Assembly (NCBI RefSeq): GCF_009725165.1
Contig: NZ_WNZW01000007.1
Coordinates: forward strand, 186,001 to 250,000
DNA: 64,000 bases
Origin: Paenibacillus woosongensis
GTDB taxonomy: Bacteria; Bacillota; Bacilli; Paenibacillales; Paenibacillaceae
Reading direction: 5' to 3'
Made by a program: the position numbers and the translations under genes. Numbering within the stretch: the first letter of the stretch is position 1; every line of letters starts with the position of its first letter. Below the pieces are notes generated by a model. It saw nothing but the letters and a program-made list of their open reading frames with translations, did no database searches and was not told the origin of the DNA. Shown here in pieces: positions 38,493-47,953 of the stretch.

Positions 38493-39659
38493 TCAGACTT
38501 TAAACTTTAAAACCGTAGCGTCCTTACCCCCAAAACTAATACTATCTTCAAAAAAATATTCGTTGGGTTTGAATTTTTCAACCACAAATGCCAGGCTGTA
38601 CTTTGCTCGAGTGACACCAACAAAATATTTGTCAGGAGCCTTCAATCGCCCCTCCGGATTTAATAAGAATGAGTAGAGTGGCTTATTAGGAAAAATTAAA
38701 ACACGTTCTAAAGTCATCCCTTTGCTTACACCAAAGTTAAGGGATGGATACCCTAAGGTTGGGGTCTTAATATCGTACTTCAAGATATTTGGTTGAAAGT
38801 GTTCTACGTACGTATGCACATCTGACTGAAGAATCTGGAAAACTCCAACGGCTGGTTTCTTTGTTTCTAATGCTCCAACAATCGGGTCCTCTGGGTATAC
38901 TAAGTTCGCAAAGTTTGCTATATCAGCAACAAATCGTTTGGAAGTGTTATTTTTAATAATGTTTATTTGATGTGTATCTTTGCAAGTCTCAAGGTAACTA
39001 AAAACATGCATACCACCCTTTTTTCTATCCGATTTCGGATTGTGAGTCTTAAGAGTTGCTTGTTTGTAGTCACCAACACAATAGATTTTGATGGATGAAA
39101 GGAATAAACGTTCAAGAAGTTCTATATCTTTTCCCACCAAGTCCTGCAGCTCGTCAATATAAATGCAAGCATATGTTTCCTCAAGCCTTTTCAAGACAGC
39201 GCCCTTTGATAATTGATTTAAGAAAAGTGCGAACTCGGTAGCATTGTTAGCCTTCACATCTTTGTTCTTGTTCAAAAAATACGACACGGTATTTTTTCTT
39301 GCATAATCAACACCATATGTTCTAGAGAAGTCAAAAGACTTTATTTGACTGATCTCCCCTAAAAAGCTTCTCTGATATGGCCTGATTAATTCTTTTAGTA
39401 TGAATTGAAACCATGTACTTATAACAACATTTTTATCGAGCACACCGTTATTTTGCTTTGCATACTCTCTCTTTATTGAATAAACACCTTTATTCGTGTA
39501 AGACAGCATCAATATTTTCTTAGTAGATTTCTCAGTTATAGACTTAGCATCACTACACATTCCGTATGTTTTACCTGAGCCAGCACAAGCAAGAACCAAT
39601 GTATTATCGTATCGCATCTTTAATATACGCGGGGTATTCGATACATTCGTCTGAATCAA
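38493..39659 (-). CDS. GajB-like UvrD/Rep-type helicase (compact)
   Basis: A 388-residue superfamily 1 helicase-like protein. Motif I is ACAGSGKT (residues ~25-32), Ia LSYTNKG, II IDELQDL, III GDYKQA, V near NFGVSKGMTLE and VI VTRAKYSLAF. The motifs are present but the protein is short compared with UvrD (~720) and usual GajB (~490), so accessory subdomains are reduced. The start is TTG 39659, with a TGAGGGT site just before it. It overlaps the upstream OLD nuclease gene by 56 bases. That pairing is the hallmark of Gabija, in which GajB is thought to sense DNA ends or nucleotides and activate GajA. Confidence 0.8.
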   Translation of the reverse strand: MIQTNVSNTPRILKMRYDNTLVLACAGSGKTYGMCSDAKSITEKSTKKILMLSYTNKGVYSIKREYAKQNNGVLDKNVVISTWFQFILKELIRPYQRSFLGEISQIKSFDFSRTYGVDYARKNTVSYFLNKNKDVKANNATEFALFLNQLSKGAVLKRLEETYACIYIDELQDLVGKDIELLERLFLSSIKIYCVGDYKQATLKTHNPKSDRKKGGMHVFSYLETCKDTHQINIIKNNTSKRFVADIANFANLVYPEDPIVGALETKKPAVGVFQILQSDVHTYVEHFQPNILKYDIKTPTLGYPSLNFGVSKGMTLERVLIFPNKPLYSFLLNPEGRLKAPDKYFVGVTRAKYSLAFVVEKFKPNEYFFEDSISFGGKDATVLKFKV

Positions 39660-41232
39660 ATACCCTCATTCCCCATTCAGCTTTATTGTTAATCATAAAA
39701 GATTCTATTTCTGCCACACTTTTTTTAATCATCGAATTCCCTTTAGAGATAACCCTTTTAAACTTGTTAAACACTTCCTCCTCAACTGAGTTAACAGCTA
39801 GTACACTCGGTTCGATTGTATGAAGTGTTTCATTAGTTTCATAATATATTTTTATCAAATCACCATGCGCCTTGAGGTAGTCCTTATATTTATCTATGAT
39901 ATTCCGTTGAACATCCCCATCATTATCCGTAATAATTCGTAATGGTTTTCGTACTAAAACGGCTAAATCACAATACCTTTTAAAAGCCAGTGAATCAACC
40001 GTAATGACATCCACTCCATTTTCAATTGGTAACTTTCCGTGAACATCTTTGTAAGCACGTTGAATAATTAATTCATCAGTCGGCCCTTCAACCAATATTA
40101 CTTTCTCTGCCAATAGAAAACGAACTGTCCCATAACCGGGCAGTTTTTTAAAGAAATCCATAGTATCAGTATCTACAGCATCCAGTTGATTTGTGTGCCC
40201 CTTATACAAGAGAATTATATTTTTAAGACCTAATTTGTTTGCTACAAAACTGCTGTGCGTTGATATAAAAACCTGTTTATTCTCATCTTGATTTATTTTT
40301 GAAATAAGACGTGACATATTCCCAAATGCTAAATTATTTTCAGGCTCCTCAAACAATACTACATTAGATTTCTCGGTATCTTGTTTAAATACCAGTTCCA
40401 TTTTAATTAGATTTTGAGTACCAAAACCCATATCTTCAAAAGGAATGTTCTCGACTTCGATTGAAACCTCGTTCATCCAAGATTCGAGTACATCTTCCTG
40501 CATACCAAACTTAATCGCTTTATCATCAAGTTTTTCTTCTACTGCTAACCTTTCATTAAGGGCTATAACATTCGGATTGTTATTAAATTCGTGTTTCATT
40601 TTTCTATATGCTCTAGTTAGATGTACTTTTTCATCATCAGATAAATTGTTAGTAATTCTTGAATTAATAAATTTGTTTACTGCTGAGTCATAATCTTTTT
40701 GTGTAGTATCAATCAGTGATACCTTTACCGGAAAAGTCCTAAATATAATTGGATTGTCACCAAAATCTCTCCAGCTTACTTTGTAAAACTCAACCGGTAT
40801 ATCATAAATCTCTCCATCCTGTACCATCGTTTGAAATGCAGGTGAATAATCTTGATTAAACTCAACACTCATACGAATGCCCGGACAGTCTTCACCAAGC
40901 TCATTATTTGTTCCTTTATAACTAGAGTTACTGACATCGTTATCGAAATAAGCTTCAACAATTATAGAAGGTAATTCTTCAATTTTCTGAGAAGGATCTG
41001 CAATGATTTCTGTAAAAATAGAACGAGATTCATAGTTGAAAAAAGATGCCTTTAATTGACGCTCAAAGGACGAATTATTTATTTTTCCACTCAGAAGGAC
41101 TTGAATTATTTCAAGCAATGTACTTTTTCCTGAATTATTATCGCCAACAAAAATATTACAGCCGCTATTCACTTTTATGAGCTCATCTTTGAACATTCGA
41201 TAATTTTTGATATAGAGTTTGTTCATCTTCAT
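39604..41232 (-). CDS. GajA-like OLD-family ATPase with TOPRIM nuclease domain
   Basis: A 542-residue protein. The N-terminal ABC/SMC-type ATPase has Walker A GDNNSGKST (residues ~24-32) and Walker B VVLFEEPEN (~300). The C-terminal TOPRIM domain shows VEGPTDELI (catalytic Glu) and ITDNDGD (metal-binding acids). ATG 41232 has a GGGGAG site; the longer frame to 41319 lacks one. OLD-family nucleases next to a UvrD-type helicase define Gabija, which nicks or cleaves DNA when nucleotide pools drop in infection. Here the pair also has an AlbA_2-domain gene upstream, which ordinary Gabija lacks, so this may be a variant. PARIS is less likely because its ATPase and TOPRIM are separate proteins. Confidence 0.85.
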   Translation of the reverse strand: MKMNKLYIKNYRMFKDELIKVNSGCNIFVGDNNSGKSTLLEIIQVLLSGKINNSSFERQLKASFFNYESRSIFTEIIADPSQKIEELPSIIVEAYFDNDVSNSSYKGTNNELGEDCPGIRMSVEFNQDYSPAFQTMVQDGEIYDIPVEFYKVSWRDFGDNPIIFRTFPVKVSLIDTTQKDYDSAVNKFINSRITNNLSDDEKVHLTRAYRKMKHEFNNNPNVIALNERLAVEEKLDDKAIKFGMQEDVLESWMNEVSIEVENIPFEDMGFGTQNLIKMELVFKQDTEKSNVVLFEEPENNLAFGNMSRLISKINQDENKQVFISTHSSFVANKLGLKNIILLYKGHTNQLDAVDTDTMDFFKKLPGYGTVRFLLAEKVILVEGPTDELIIQRAYKDVHGKLPIENGVDVITVDSLAFKRYCDLAVLVRKPLRIITDNDGDVQRNIIDKYKDYLKAHGDLIKIYYETNETLHTIEPSVLAVNSVEEEVFNKFKRVISKGNSMIKKSVAEIESFMINNKAEWGMRVFDSDECIEYPAYIKDAIR

Positions 41233-41330
41233 AATGAGTTCTCCCCAAATTCCATATAGAATATCTGTCAACCAACCTCTTTTAAACAGAATACTGATCG
41301 ATAGTTTCAATACCCACACATGCTATTAAA

Positions 41331-42254
41331 TCATCTATGCGTCCGAAACTTATGTGGGATTCCCTTCTGTTCTTTCACCTTCCAAAGAAAGTCGCCGATC
41401 ACAAAAACTCTTGCATTATTCATAGTTGCGGAATATCGTTTCTCTCGTGCATCCACTAGCAGAAGCTCGAATACGTACTCCTCAGCACATATTCCGTCCT
41501 CATCAATATTTAATCTAAACGGATCTGATGATTCAAAACCAACCATCAAGTGGCCAACTATTTCTGTTTTTGGTGGTACCGCTAATTTGAAATCCGCACC
41601 TATAAATTTATCCAACCCATATACGTGGTGCCTTGACAGTTCTTTTCCTTGATTATTGCGGACATATAATGTGCCACCGATTATCGTAATAGGTAATTCT
41701 GTTGTATTAGCAAACGCAACTTCAATAGATGCGCAACCCTGTGCATCATGTACTGCATGTAGTGCATAATCTAGAAATCTTAGCTCGAACTGTCCTTTAT
41801 TTAAATACATGTAATCATAGTCGCTGCGTTTGGCTACTGTATTCATACTACCTTTGCGAATTAAGCAATACCCCTCGTTCAGTCTGTCAAATTTCTTTCT
41901 CATCATGTATGGCTTATTTTCTGTTTTACAGATCTTAAAAACAGCTAACACTACGCCTTTGTATTCATATCTGAAATAATCAAACTGTATTTCTGGTTCG
42001 ATATTATTCAGAACCAGTTGCACATAATTGGATGAATCTATAAACTCTTTCGGATCTATTCCCTTTATCTCCTTACCTTCTGGTCGATCCTTGACTCCAA
42101 TAATAATGAATTTATCGCCATTATGCCGAGAATTGGCCATCGCCATTATATCCATTAGTAAATCCATACTCTTGTCTTTATGGTATTGTCTCTCTTTAAA
42201 GTCCAGATATTCGCACTCATAGCCAAATTCGATTAATTCAGCAATCTTATCCAT
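41331..42254 (-). CDS. AlbA_2 (Schlafen-type) domain protein upstream of the Gabija-like pair
   Basis: A 307-residue protein. Residues ~10-130 match the AlbA_2/Schlafen layout: ExxxLDFKE, then a mid-domain FIIIGVKD strand and a conserved Gly-rich turn. The C-terminal half is a beta-rich domain with no family I recognise. ATG 42254 is taken over 42260, for GAGG 5-6 bases upstream. AlbA_2 domains bind nucleic acid; related Schlafen proteins cut tRNA, but the key residues cannot be judged here. Same strand and 98 bases ahead of the OLD nuclease gene, so probably one transcript. Confidence 0.7.
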   Translation of the reverse strand: MDKIAELIEFGYECEYLDFKERQYHKDKSMDLLMDIMAMANSRHNGDKFIIIGVKDRPEGKEIKGIDPKEFIDSSNYVQLVLNNIEPEIQFDYFRYEYKGVVLAVFKICKTENKPYMMRKKFDRLNEGYCLIRKGSMNTVAKRSDYDYMYLNKGQFELRFLDYALHAVHDAQGCASIEVAFANTTELPITIIGGTLYVRNNQGKELSRHHVYGLDKFIGADFKLAVPPKTEIVGHLMVGFESSDPFRLNIDEDGICAEEYVFELLLVDAREKRYSATMNNARVFVIGDFLWKVKEQKGIPHKFRTHR

Positions 42255-42380
42255 AGACACCTCACTATATCCCTATGAACAAGGGACTATATGTTTACTG
42301 TAAAAATTCGACATCAAACAAGAAAATCCTACTTCACACCCAAATTTACCTAGAAAAAGTAAACTGATGGAAGCATATTG

Positions 42381-42428
42381 AAAAGGATGAGCCGCGATCG
42401 TGTTAGTACACGCACTGCTCATCCTTTT
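42381..42428 (-). terminator. Terminator of the tns operon
   Basis: A perfect 12-bp stem (AAAAGGATGAGC 42381-42392 with GCTCATCCTTTT 42417-42428) begins 17 bases past the stop of the second tnsD on the minus strand. The U-rich 3' arm fits intrinsic termination, separating transposition genes from cargo. Confidence 0.8.
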
Positions 42429-42444
42429 CTTCCATTTGGCTCTT

Positions 42445-44376
42445 TTACGGCCAAATTATCATTGTCTCCAATTGGCTAATGATTCTTTCATCTACTTCTG
42501 CTGTGCTTCTCCTGTACATCGGGCTATACGTTTTTATGCTCTCAAGGGAAATGACCCTCTTATTGTATTTTTTCATCTGTTCAATAATTACTGGTAGATG
42601 ACGGATTAAGTAGTCCGCATCAGACTCAATCTTGCTTTTTAACAATTCCATAACCCTTGGGAATTTTTGGGGTGCATTCTCTAAATGCTCAGTAATAACT
42701 TTGTGGGAATGAGCCAGGATAGTGTATTTTTTTATCTGTTCTGCTGGATTTAATCTGTACAGATCATCTGCCACTGCGGCTAAAACTTTACAATATTCTA
42801 AATCTAACTTAGCCCAATCCTTTCGAATCTGGTTCTTTTTGCTGGGAGGCAAGTTTTGTTCCATCCAATCCCGGTCGTTCTTAAACATTTTAAAATACAG
42901 ATGATTATATCTTTTTGCAAGTTCAGTTCTTGAAATGCCATTATTATTTCGTAAAATTTCAAGTATCTTCTCGCGATTTTCTTTTAACAACGTGGTGACC
43001 TCTGATGTTGTAGCAACCTCGCCATTATTATCTATGGAGGATGCCCATAACACTTCAAGCGACTGAAGTATTCTTGTGTCTGAAGCTGGTTCTTTACTAC
43101 GGTTCAATGAAAGTTTTATTTGGGTAGGAGATGTCTTTAACCTTTTTGCAATAGCATTATTACTTAAGCCACTTGAATGAAGTTCCCATACAGTTGCATG
43201 CCACAATGGCCCCATTGTTAATACTGCATAAGGCTTCTCGTTACTATGATCATTTAATTTCCATCTTCTTGAGAAACTAAAGCCACATAGCGGACAACCG
43301 AATAATCCAGAAATATATCTTCCACCATGATCAACCCGAACACATTTTTTAATAACTCCTAAGTTATAACCTTCACATACCGGGTTCTTACAAATCCATG
43401 GCCCATTCCCAAATGGTATAGGTAAACAGAAAGCTCCATTCTCCGATATAAAATTTTCAACCGATCCAGATAAAAACATCATAAATAGGACATAGAGTAG
43501 GATGTTTTTAACCGACTTGCTTGAAAGAATGAAACTGTCTGAATTAACCTGTGTTTTTAAATTAGTAGTCAAGTAGTCTTTTAGTCCATTCTCTTTCAAG
43601 AAATCATCAAAGTGCTGAAAAAGTTGCTTTCTGTCAAAACCACCGCTGTACTTCATATATCCTTTTAAACCAATTACATTTCTCAATTTTGCAAATATCT
43701 CTTCCCGGGATACCTGCTTAGAGTACAGAACCATCTGATAGAAGTTAGTAAGGATTCGCTGTTCAATATTATAGTTGTTGGTGGAAATCCCTTCTTCTTT
43801 ACAATCTGATAGATTTCGACCACATTCACACTCTATTGAAGCTAATAACTGCCCATCTTTCACTCTAGCCAATATTTTATGACAGCCTGGACAATGCATA
43901 ATCAATTTACTGCCATGCTCTGGACAGTATGTTATAAAAGTTAACTGGTGGATTCTGTGCAAATAGACTTCGCCATATTTTCGGCTGTCATTCTTCATGC
44001 ACTCAGGGCAATAACGCACGTTATCTGATATAAGCCTGTCTTGACCTTTGCCAAGTAAAGCGGCAATATTGGAATCACCTGCATTCTTCTTGATCTCTTC
44101 AATGGTTTTTGATAATCGGTCATAAGGTATAAATGGTTTGACCCAGTGAAAATAGGTATGCTTAAACAAAAAATCATTCATTGACATAATTCCTTTTGGC
44201 AACTGGTCAAACAAAAAATTTAAGTTGCGAGGAAATACGGTTAAGCGGTAGGAGCTTCTTCCGAACAACTCTGAATTTGTTACTGAAAAATCACTGTTAC
44301 CCGAAAGCACATGATACCTAAATATTATAGACCTACTATCTTCATCTGGATATAAGGTCGGGAAATACGATAACAT
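42445..44376 (-). CDS. Second TnsD/TniQ-family target selector
   Basis: A 643-residue protein beginning MLSYFPTLYPDE, the family's N-terminal motif. The zinc-binding block CPEC...HRIHQ...CPEHG follows at ~125-165. Further cysteine clusters come next, with a central PFGNGPWICKNPVC segment like the PFGNGPWPC segment of the neighbour. ATG 44376 has an AAGGATG site and is 17 bases after the first tnsD. It is the last tns gene before the terminator. It differs substantially from the first TnsD, so it is not a recent duplicate. It may direct insertion to a different target (for example plasmids or another chromosomal site), the role TnsE has in Tn7; that is inference. Confidence 0.85.
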   Translation of the reverse strand: MLSYFPTLYPDEDSRSIIFRYHVLSGNSDFSVTNSELFGRSSYRLTVFPRNLNFLFDQLPKGIMSMNDFLFKHTYFHWVKPFIPYDRLSKTIEEIKKNAGDSNIAALLGKGQDRLISDNVRYCPECMKNDSRKYGEVYLHRIHQLTFITYCPEHGSKLIMHCPGCHKILARVKDGQLLASIECECGRNLSDCKEEGISTNNYNIEQRILTNFYQMVLYSKQVSREEIFAKLRNVIGLKGYMKYSGGFDRKQLFQHFDDFLKENGLKDYLTTNLKTQVNSDSFILSSKSVKNILLYVLFMMFLSGSVENFISENGAFCLPIPFGNGPWICKNPVCEGYNLGVIKKCVRVDHGGRYISGLFGCPLCGFSFSRRWKLNDHSNEKPYAVLTMGPLWHATVWELHSSGLSNNAIAKRLKTSPTQIKLSLNRSKEPASDTRILQSLEVLWASSIDNNGEVATTSEVTTLLKENREKILEILRNNNGISRTELAKRYNHLYFKMFKNDRDWMEQNLPPSKKNQIRKDWAKLDLEYCKVLAAVADDLYRLNPAEQIKKYTILAHSHKVITEHLENAPQKFPRVMELLKSKIESDADYLIRHLPVIIEQMKKYNKRVISLESIKTYSPMYRRSTAEVDERIISQLETMIIWP

Positions 44377-44392
44377 AAACATCATCCTTCTT

Positions 44393-46123
44393 TCATGACT
44401 GGTACTCGACGATTTCCATGAATTTGTCCTTAACCATTTTCTTTAATGGATGATTCAATCCGGCTAACTTCAATAATCTCCATCCCATTACCTTTCCTTC
44501 TGTTTCATTAAGCTTGCTTGCTGCCCAAATTAACCTACGAACTTGAAATGTCTCTGTTGTATCGACATGTTTCTTAATGAATTCATTGGTTTTAGGGAGT
44601 TTGTTTAGATTCTTCACAAGCTTATGTTTCAGTTGGCCTGAATCCGTATGTCTAGCTATTGAGGCCAACGATATTCTTTGCGGATTAGGTAAACGTTTCA
44701 TCTGTTCGACCGTTTTTACTACCACATCATACAAATTCTCGTCTCGCTGATTCCAATCCACTTTTCGTTTGACCCTCGTTAGCGAGCATCCTTTCTCGTT
44801 GTTTCCGTTTCTTCTCGACCTGGTAGTTAGACTTTCGCTTCTCGTCTTTTGCAAAATTGCTTTATACGTATCAAGATGCTCCGTTTGAGTTTTTACAGTC
44901 CCAGGGTCGACACCGAGAATTTTTGCTTTCTGACGAAGGGATGTATTGGTCTTATTAAGACGTCTTAGTTTGTCATACCAAACCGGACCAAATGCTTTAG
45001 TTCTGCCTATCCGGTTCCGGTCCTCATCACATGTATCCGGACCTCTTCTTGAATATACAAATCCGCAACTGCAATGGAAGGTGCCGACCGGCTTTGAAGT
45101 TGTTGAGCAACGAGTAACTATACATTTTTCAACAACACTTTGATTGTAATGACCTGCCACTTTATTGAGACATGGCCAGGGTCCGTTTCCAAATGGATGA
45201 TTATGGGGAGTGAAAGAAAAACCACCGACAAATTTATCAAAAAAACCGATTGTTAATAAATGCCTTAGTGGATGCGTAATTTCTTCTTGATTCCTGATTA
45301 TTTTATGTAGCCACGTATCAGTGCTATTTGAATTGATACCACAGTCTAGATATTCCAGCAGTTTATCAGTGTAGATGTTCCGAAAATCCTGTATAAGGCG
45401 ATTAAATCGCACCCGACCACCTACTGTTTGGTATCTTTCCTTTGGGAGCATTATTTTATAGGAAGCGGTCTCCTCTTTAGATTTTGACTGGGACTGTAGA
45501 AGAAAATTCGATTGAACAGCAATGAATGCCAGATGATCCAACCAGTTCGCGTCTATAACCGGTTCGGTATAGTCCGATTCACCGTGCATTGCTAAAGGCA
45601 CAAATGAAAACTTGTGATGAAGCGTGGAGTATTCTACCCTACTGACCTTTAAGTTGCTCCTATGCAATGGACAGATAAATACACCGGGCAACTGATGGCA
45701 GCGATGCCAATAAGGCTCGCATATTTCACTATCTGTTTTATAGCATTCGCTACAAAATCTTAGCTTCACCGGCAATTTTATAGAAGAAGCTAGCAATCCA
45801 AGGGAGGCATGAACTTCCCCTTGTTTACTCCCATCTTCCATTAAAGAGTGTACTTTATGAATTTTCCATTGCTTCATAAAGTAAGTGTAATAGGGAAGTA
45901 AGGTATGATCATTAATGATTTGATCAGTCGTATATTGTCCATTCAAATTATCGGTAAGACACGTTAAGTGACTTGGCAGATCCACAGTCGCGCAAGCCAA
46001 TCGTTTCCCGAAAAGGTCCTCTATGGTTTGTCTTTGTGTCCTATTTCCGGAGTTAACATGGTATCTGGCAATTCCGCTATATAGTAATTCATCTTTATAA
46101 AGGGTCGGAAAATGGGCTAGCAA
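44393..46123 (-). CDS. tnsD: TnsD/TniQ-family target selector (probable glmS-site protein)
   Basis: A 576-residue protein. TTG 46123 is chosen: GAGAGGGTGA is 5 bases upstream and the protein then begins MLAHFPTLYKDELLYSGIARYH, matching TnsD starts. The zinc block CSEC...HRCHQLPG...CPLH is near residues 140-175. A central PFGNGPWPCLN...HY segment matches TnsD of Tn7-type elements. C-terminal helices probably contain the DNA-binding region. In Tn7, TnsD binds the 3' end of glmS and recruits TnsC. The element here sits 24 bp past glmS, so one of the two TnsD proteins must do this; the first, more Tn7-like one, is the better candidate. Confidence 0.87.
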   Translation of the reverse strand: MLAHFPTLYKDELLYSGIARYHVNSGNRTQRQTIEDLFGKRLACATVDLPSHLTCLTDNLNGQYTTDQIINDHTLLPYYTYFMKQWKIHKVHSLMEDGSKQGEVHASLGLLASSIKLPVKLRFCSECYKTDSEICEPYWHRCHQLPGVFICPLHRSNLKVSRVEYSTLHHKFSFVPLAMHGESDYTEPVIDANWLDHLAFIAVQSNFLLQSQSKSKEETASYKIMLPKERYQTVGGRVRFNRLIQDFRNIYTDKLLEYLDCGINSNSTDTWLHKIIRNQEEITHPLRHLLTIGFFDKFVGGFSFTPHNHPFGNGPWPCLNKVAGHYNQSVVEKCIVTRCSTTSKPVGTFHCSCGFVYSRRGPDTCDEDRNRIGRTKAFGPVWYDKLRRLNKTNTSLRQKAKILGVDPGTVKTQTEHLDTYKAILQKTRSESLTTRSRRNGNNEKGCSLTRVKRKVDWNQRDENLYDVVVKTVEQMKRLPNPQRISLASIARHTDSGQLKHKLVKNLNKLPKTNEFIKKHVDTTETFQVRRLIWAASKLNETEGKVMGWRLLKLAGLNHPLKKMVKDKFMEIVEYQS

Positions 46124-46198
46124 TAGAATCACCCTCTCAAATAAGATCCTATTGCTAGTTTTACCCACTTTATGAATAATTATCACTCAAAGAATCTA

Positions 46199-47953
46199 TT
46201 AAATAATTAACTTTGATAGTTCATCTTCCGACGGTATACTCCCTATATCCACTAATTTTTCATAGATCGCTTCTTTATCTTTTTCGTTGTTTGCCACAGC
46301 ATGTCTAAGGTCATCCTCATCAAGCATAATCTGCTGCTTTTTCTTCTTTCGGGCTTTACTGTTCCCCTTTTCTTCGGCTCCTTCTCTTTCGTTGCCACAG
46401 TTCTCATCTTCACTCGTCATGGGACTGAACGCAATATCTTTAATAAGTTGTTTTCGTAAATCAACCATATCTTTCTCAGCCTCATTAGACTGAAGAACCT
46501 TATTAGCAGCTTCATAAGCCATATCATAAGAAGATCCGAAATTCATTGCTGTTTTTACAAGTTCAATTAGTTTCTCTTCGTCCTGCTCAATTTTTTTATC
46601 TCGCAATATTTTTGTTCTGATCTCTCCTTGAATATTGACCTTCTCATCTGCCATTTGTAAATATTGATCCAACACGTCCCACTTAGGATATAAATCATCT
46701 ATTGCTTCTAACGCTCGGGGGTCTTTACTTCTCAAAACCTTTAACATAGGCTGAACTAACTGCATGTGCTGTTTGGCAACACTCTCCAAGAGAGCCCCTG
46801 TTATTTTTTCATTATCGTTTCCGTCCTCGATGGCTTGCCACTGGGCTAACATGTACAACTTAACAGCAATATCTACAATTCCCTGAGACAGCTCATACAT
46901 TGTCTTAATCAAATGAGGCTTTAAAGGCGTTTTAGTAGCAGTCCATTGATATTTCCACAGAGCATTTAAGAAGTAATCCCACTCCTCGCCTTCACTTAGT
47001 CTATCCATGATCATATCCCCTTGTCCCGTGCTTCTTCTTGCTTGACTGAAGGAACCGGATAGAAGTTTCATAGCCTTGAATGTCCCTACTAATACCACGG
47101 GAACACCAATCGTGTTAATCAATTGAGTAAAATAATTAAGCATTTTTTCAGCGCCGCCACTCTTAAGAAAACTCAGGAATTGAATTTCATCAATGACTAG
47201 CACTCCTAATCCATGTAATGTAGCCAAATGTGCCAGTATTGGTATTAACATATCTACGGATGTTCCCTTTGAAGCAAATTTCCGGTAATAATTTGTGCCT
47301 AGGATCGAATCTATGGATTGCAAAAAATTAAAGCATAATCCCTTCAATGAACCATCAAACGGACAATTTAATTTCAGCCAAACAACTTGCTTACGGATAA
47401 AAGGTTGCCCTTTATAAGTCGAGTGATGAATGACCTGCGGATATAAAAGTAAGGAGCTCTCGATTGCCGTTGTCTTACCCTGTCCACTTACTCCAAGGAT
47501 AGCAAATCCGGCTGCGGTAGATCTCACCCCAGCAATATTGCCTCCTGTTAAATCAACCCCTCCTTCAAGAACCTCTTTAAAACCTATATGGAATTGTCTC
47601 ATGACTGCTGGGGAGAAAGGATTTCTTGCTTTATAACCATGGCGGATTAATCTCGACAGCCTTTGTTCCACAAGAAAATGTGAAGGTAACGGCTCGACAT
47701 AATCGGATATCTGTTGAACAAGATGCAGCCTTGTCTGCCGTCCTAATTTGCGTTTTCTTTCATCATAATCAGGGTATTTTCTAATTTGTAATGCGACATC
47801 TTCTTCTTCAAATATCGGGGGCAAAGCTTCTATAAAAGGATTATTCCTATATCCAGGAATCTCCTGTTCGAAATAGCTAGCTTCCTCTTGCCTACCCATA
47901 ATGCTCGGAGAATATTGATAATAATCAACCTGCTGTTGGGCTTGCTTAACCAT
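46199..47953 (-). CDS. tnsC: TnsC, AAA+ ATPase regulator of transposition
   Basis: A 584-residue AAA+ ATPase. Walker A is GVSGQGKTTAIE (residues ~155-165), Walker B VLVIDEIQFLS (~245), and a sensor region GTFKAMKLL follows. The C-terminal ~80 residues are highly charged (KARKKKKQQ), plausibly DNA- or partner-binding. The ATG overlaps the tnsB stop by 8 bases. TnsC links target selectors (TnsD/TniQ) to the TnsAB transposase; residue pattern and order are typical. Confidence 0.93.
   Translation of the reverse strand: MVKQAQQQVDYYQYSPSIMGRQEEASYFEQEIPGYRNNPFIEALPPIFEEEDVALQIRKYPDYDERKRKLGRQTRLHLVQQISDYVEPLPSHFLVEQRLSRLIRHGYKARNPFSPAVMRQFHIGFKEVLEGGVDLTGGNIAGVRSTAAGFAILGVSGQGKTTAIESSLLLYPQVIHHSTYKGQPFIRKQVVWLKLNCPFDGSLKGLCFNFLQSIDSILGTNYYRKFASKGTSVDMLIPILAHLATLHGLGVLVIDEIQFLSFLKSGGAEKMLNYFTQLINTIGVPVVLVGTFKAMKLLSGSFSQARRSTGQGDMIMDRLSEGEEWDYFLNALWKYQWTATKTPLKPHLIKTMYELSQGIVDIAVKLYMLAQWQAIEDGNDNEKITGALLESVAKQHMQLVQPMLKVLRSKDPRALEAIDDLYPKWDVLDQYLQMADEKVNIQGEIRTKILRDKKIEQDEEKLIELVKTAMNFGSSYDMAYEAANKVLQSNEAEKDMVDLRKQLIKDIAFSPMTSEDENCGNEREGAEEKGNSKARKKKKQQIMLDEDDLRHAVANNEKDKEAIYEKLVDIGSIPSEDELSKLII

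Noticed and set aside
39604..41232. PARIS system for the ATPase/TOPRIM protein
   Set aside because: PARIS has separate AriA and AriB proteins; here ATPase and TOPRIM are fused and paired with a helicase, as in Gabija.
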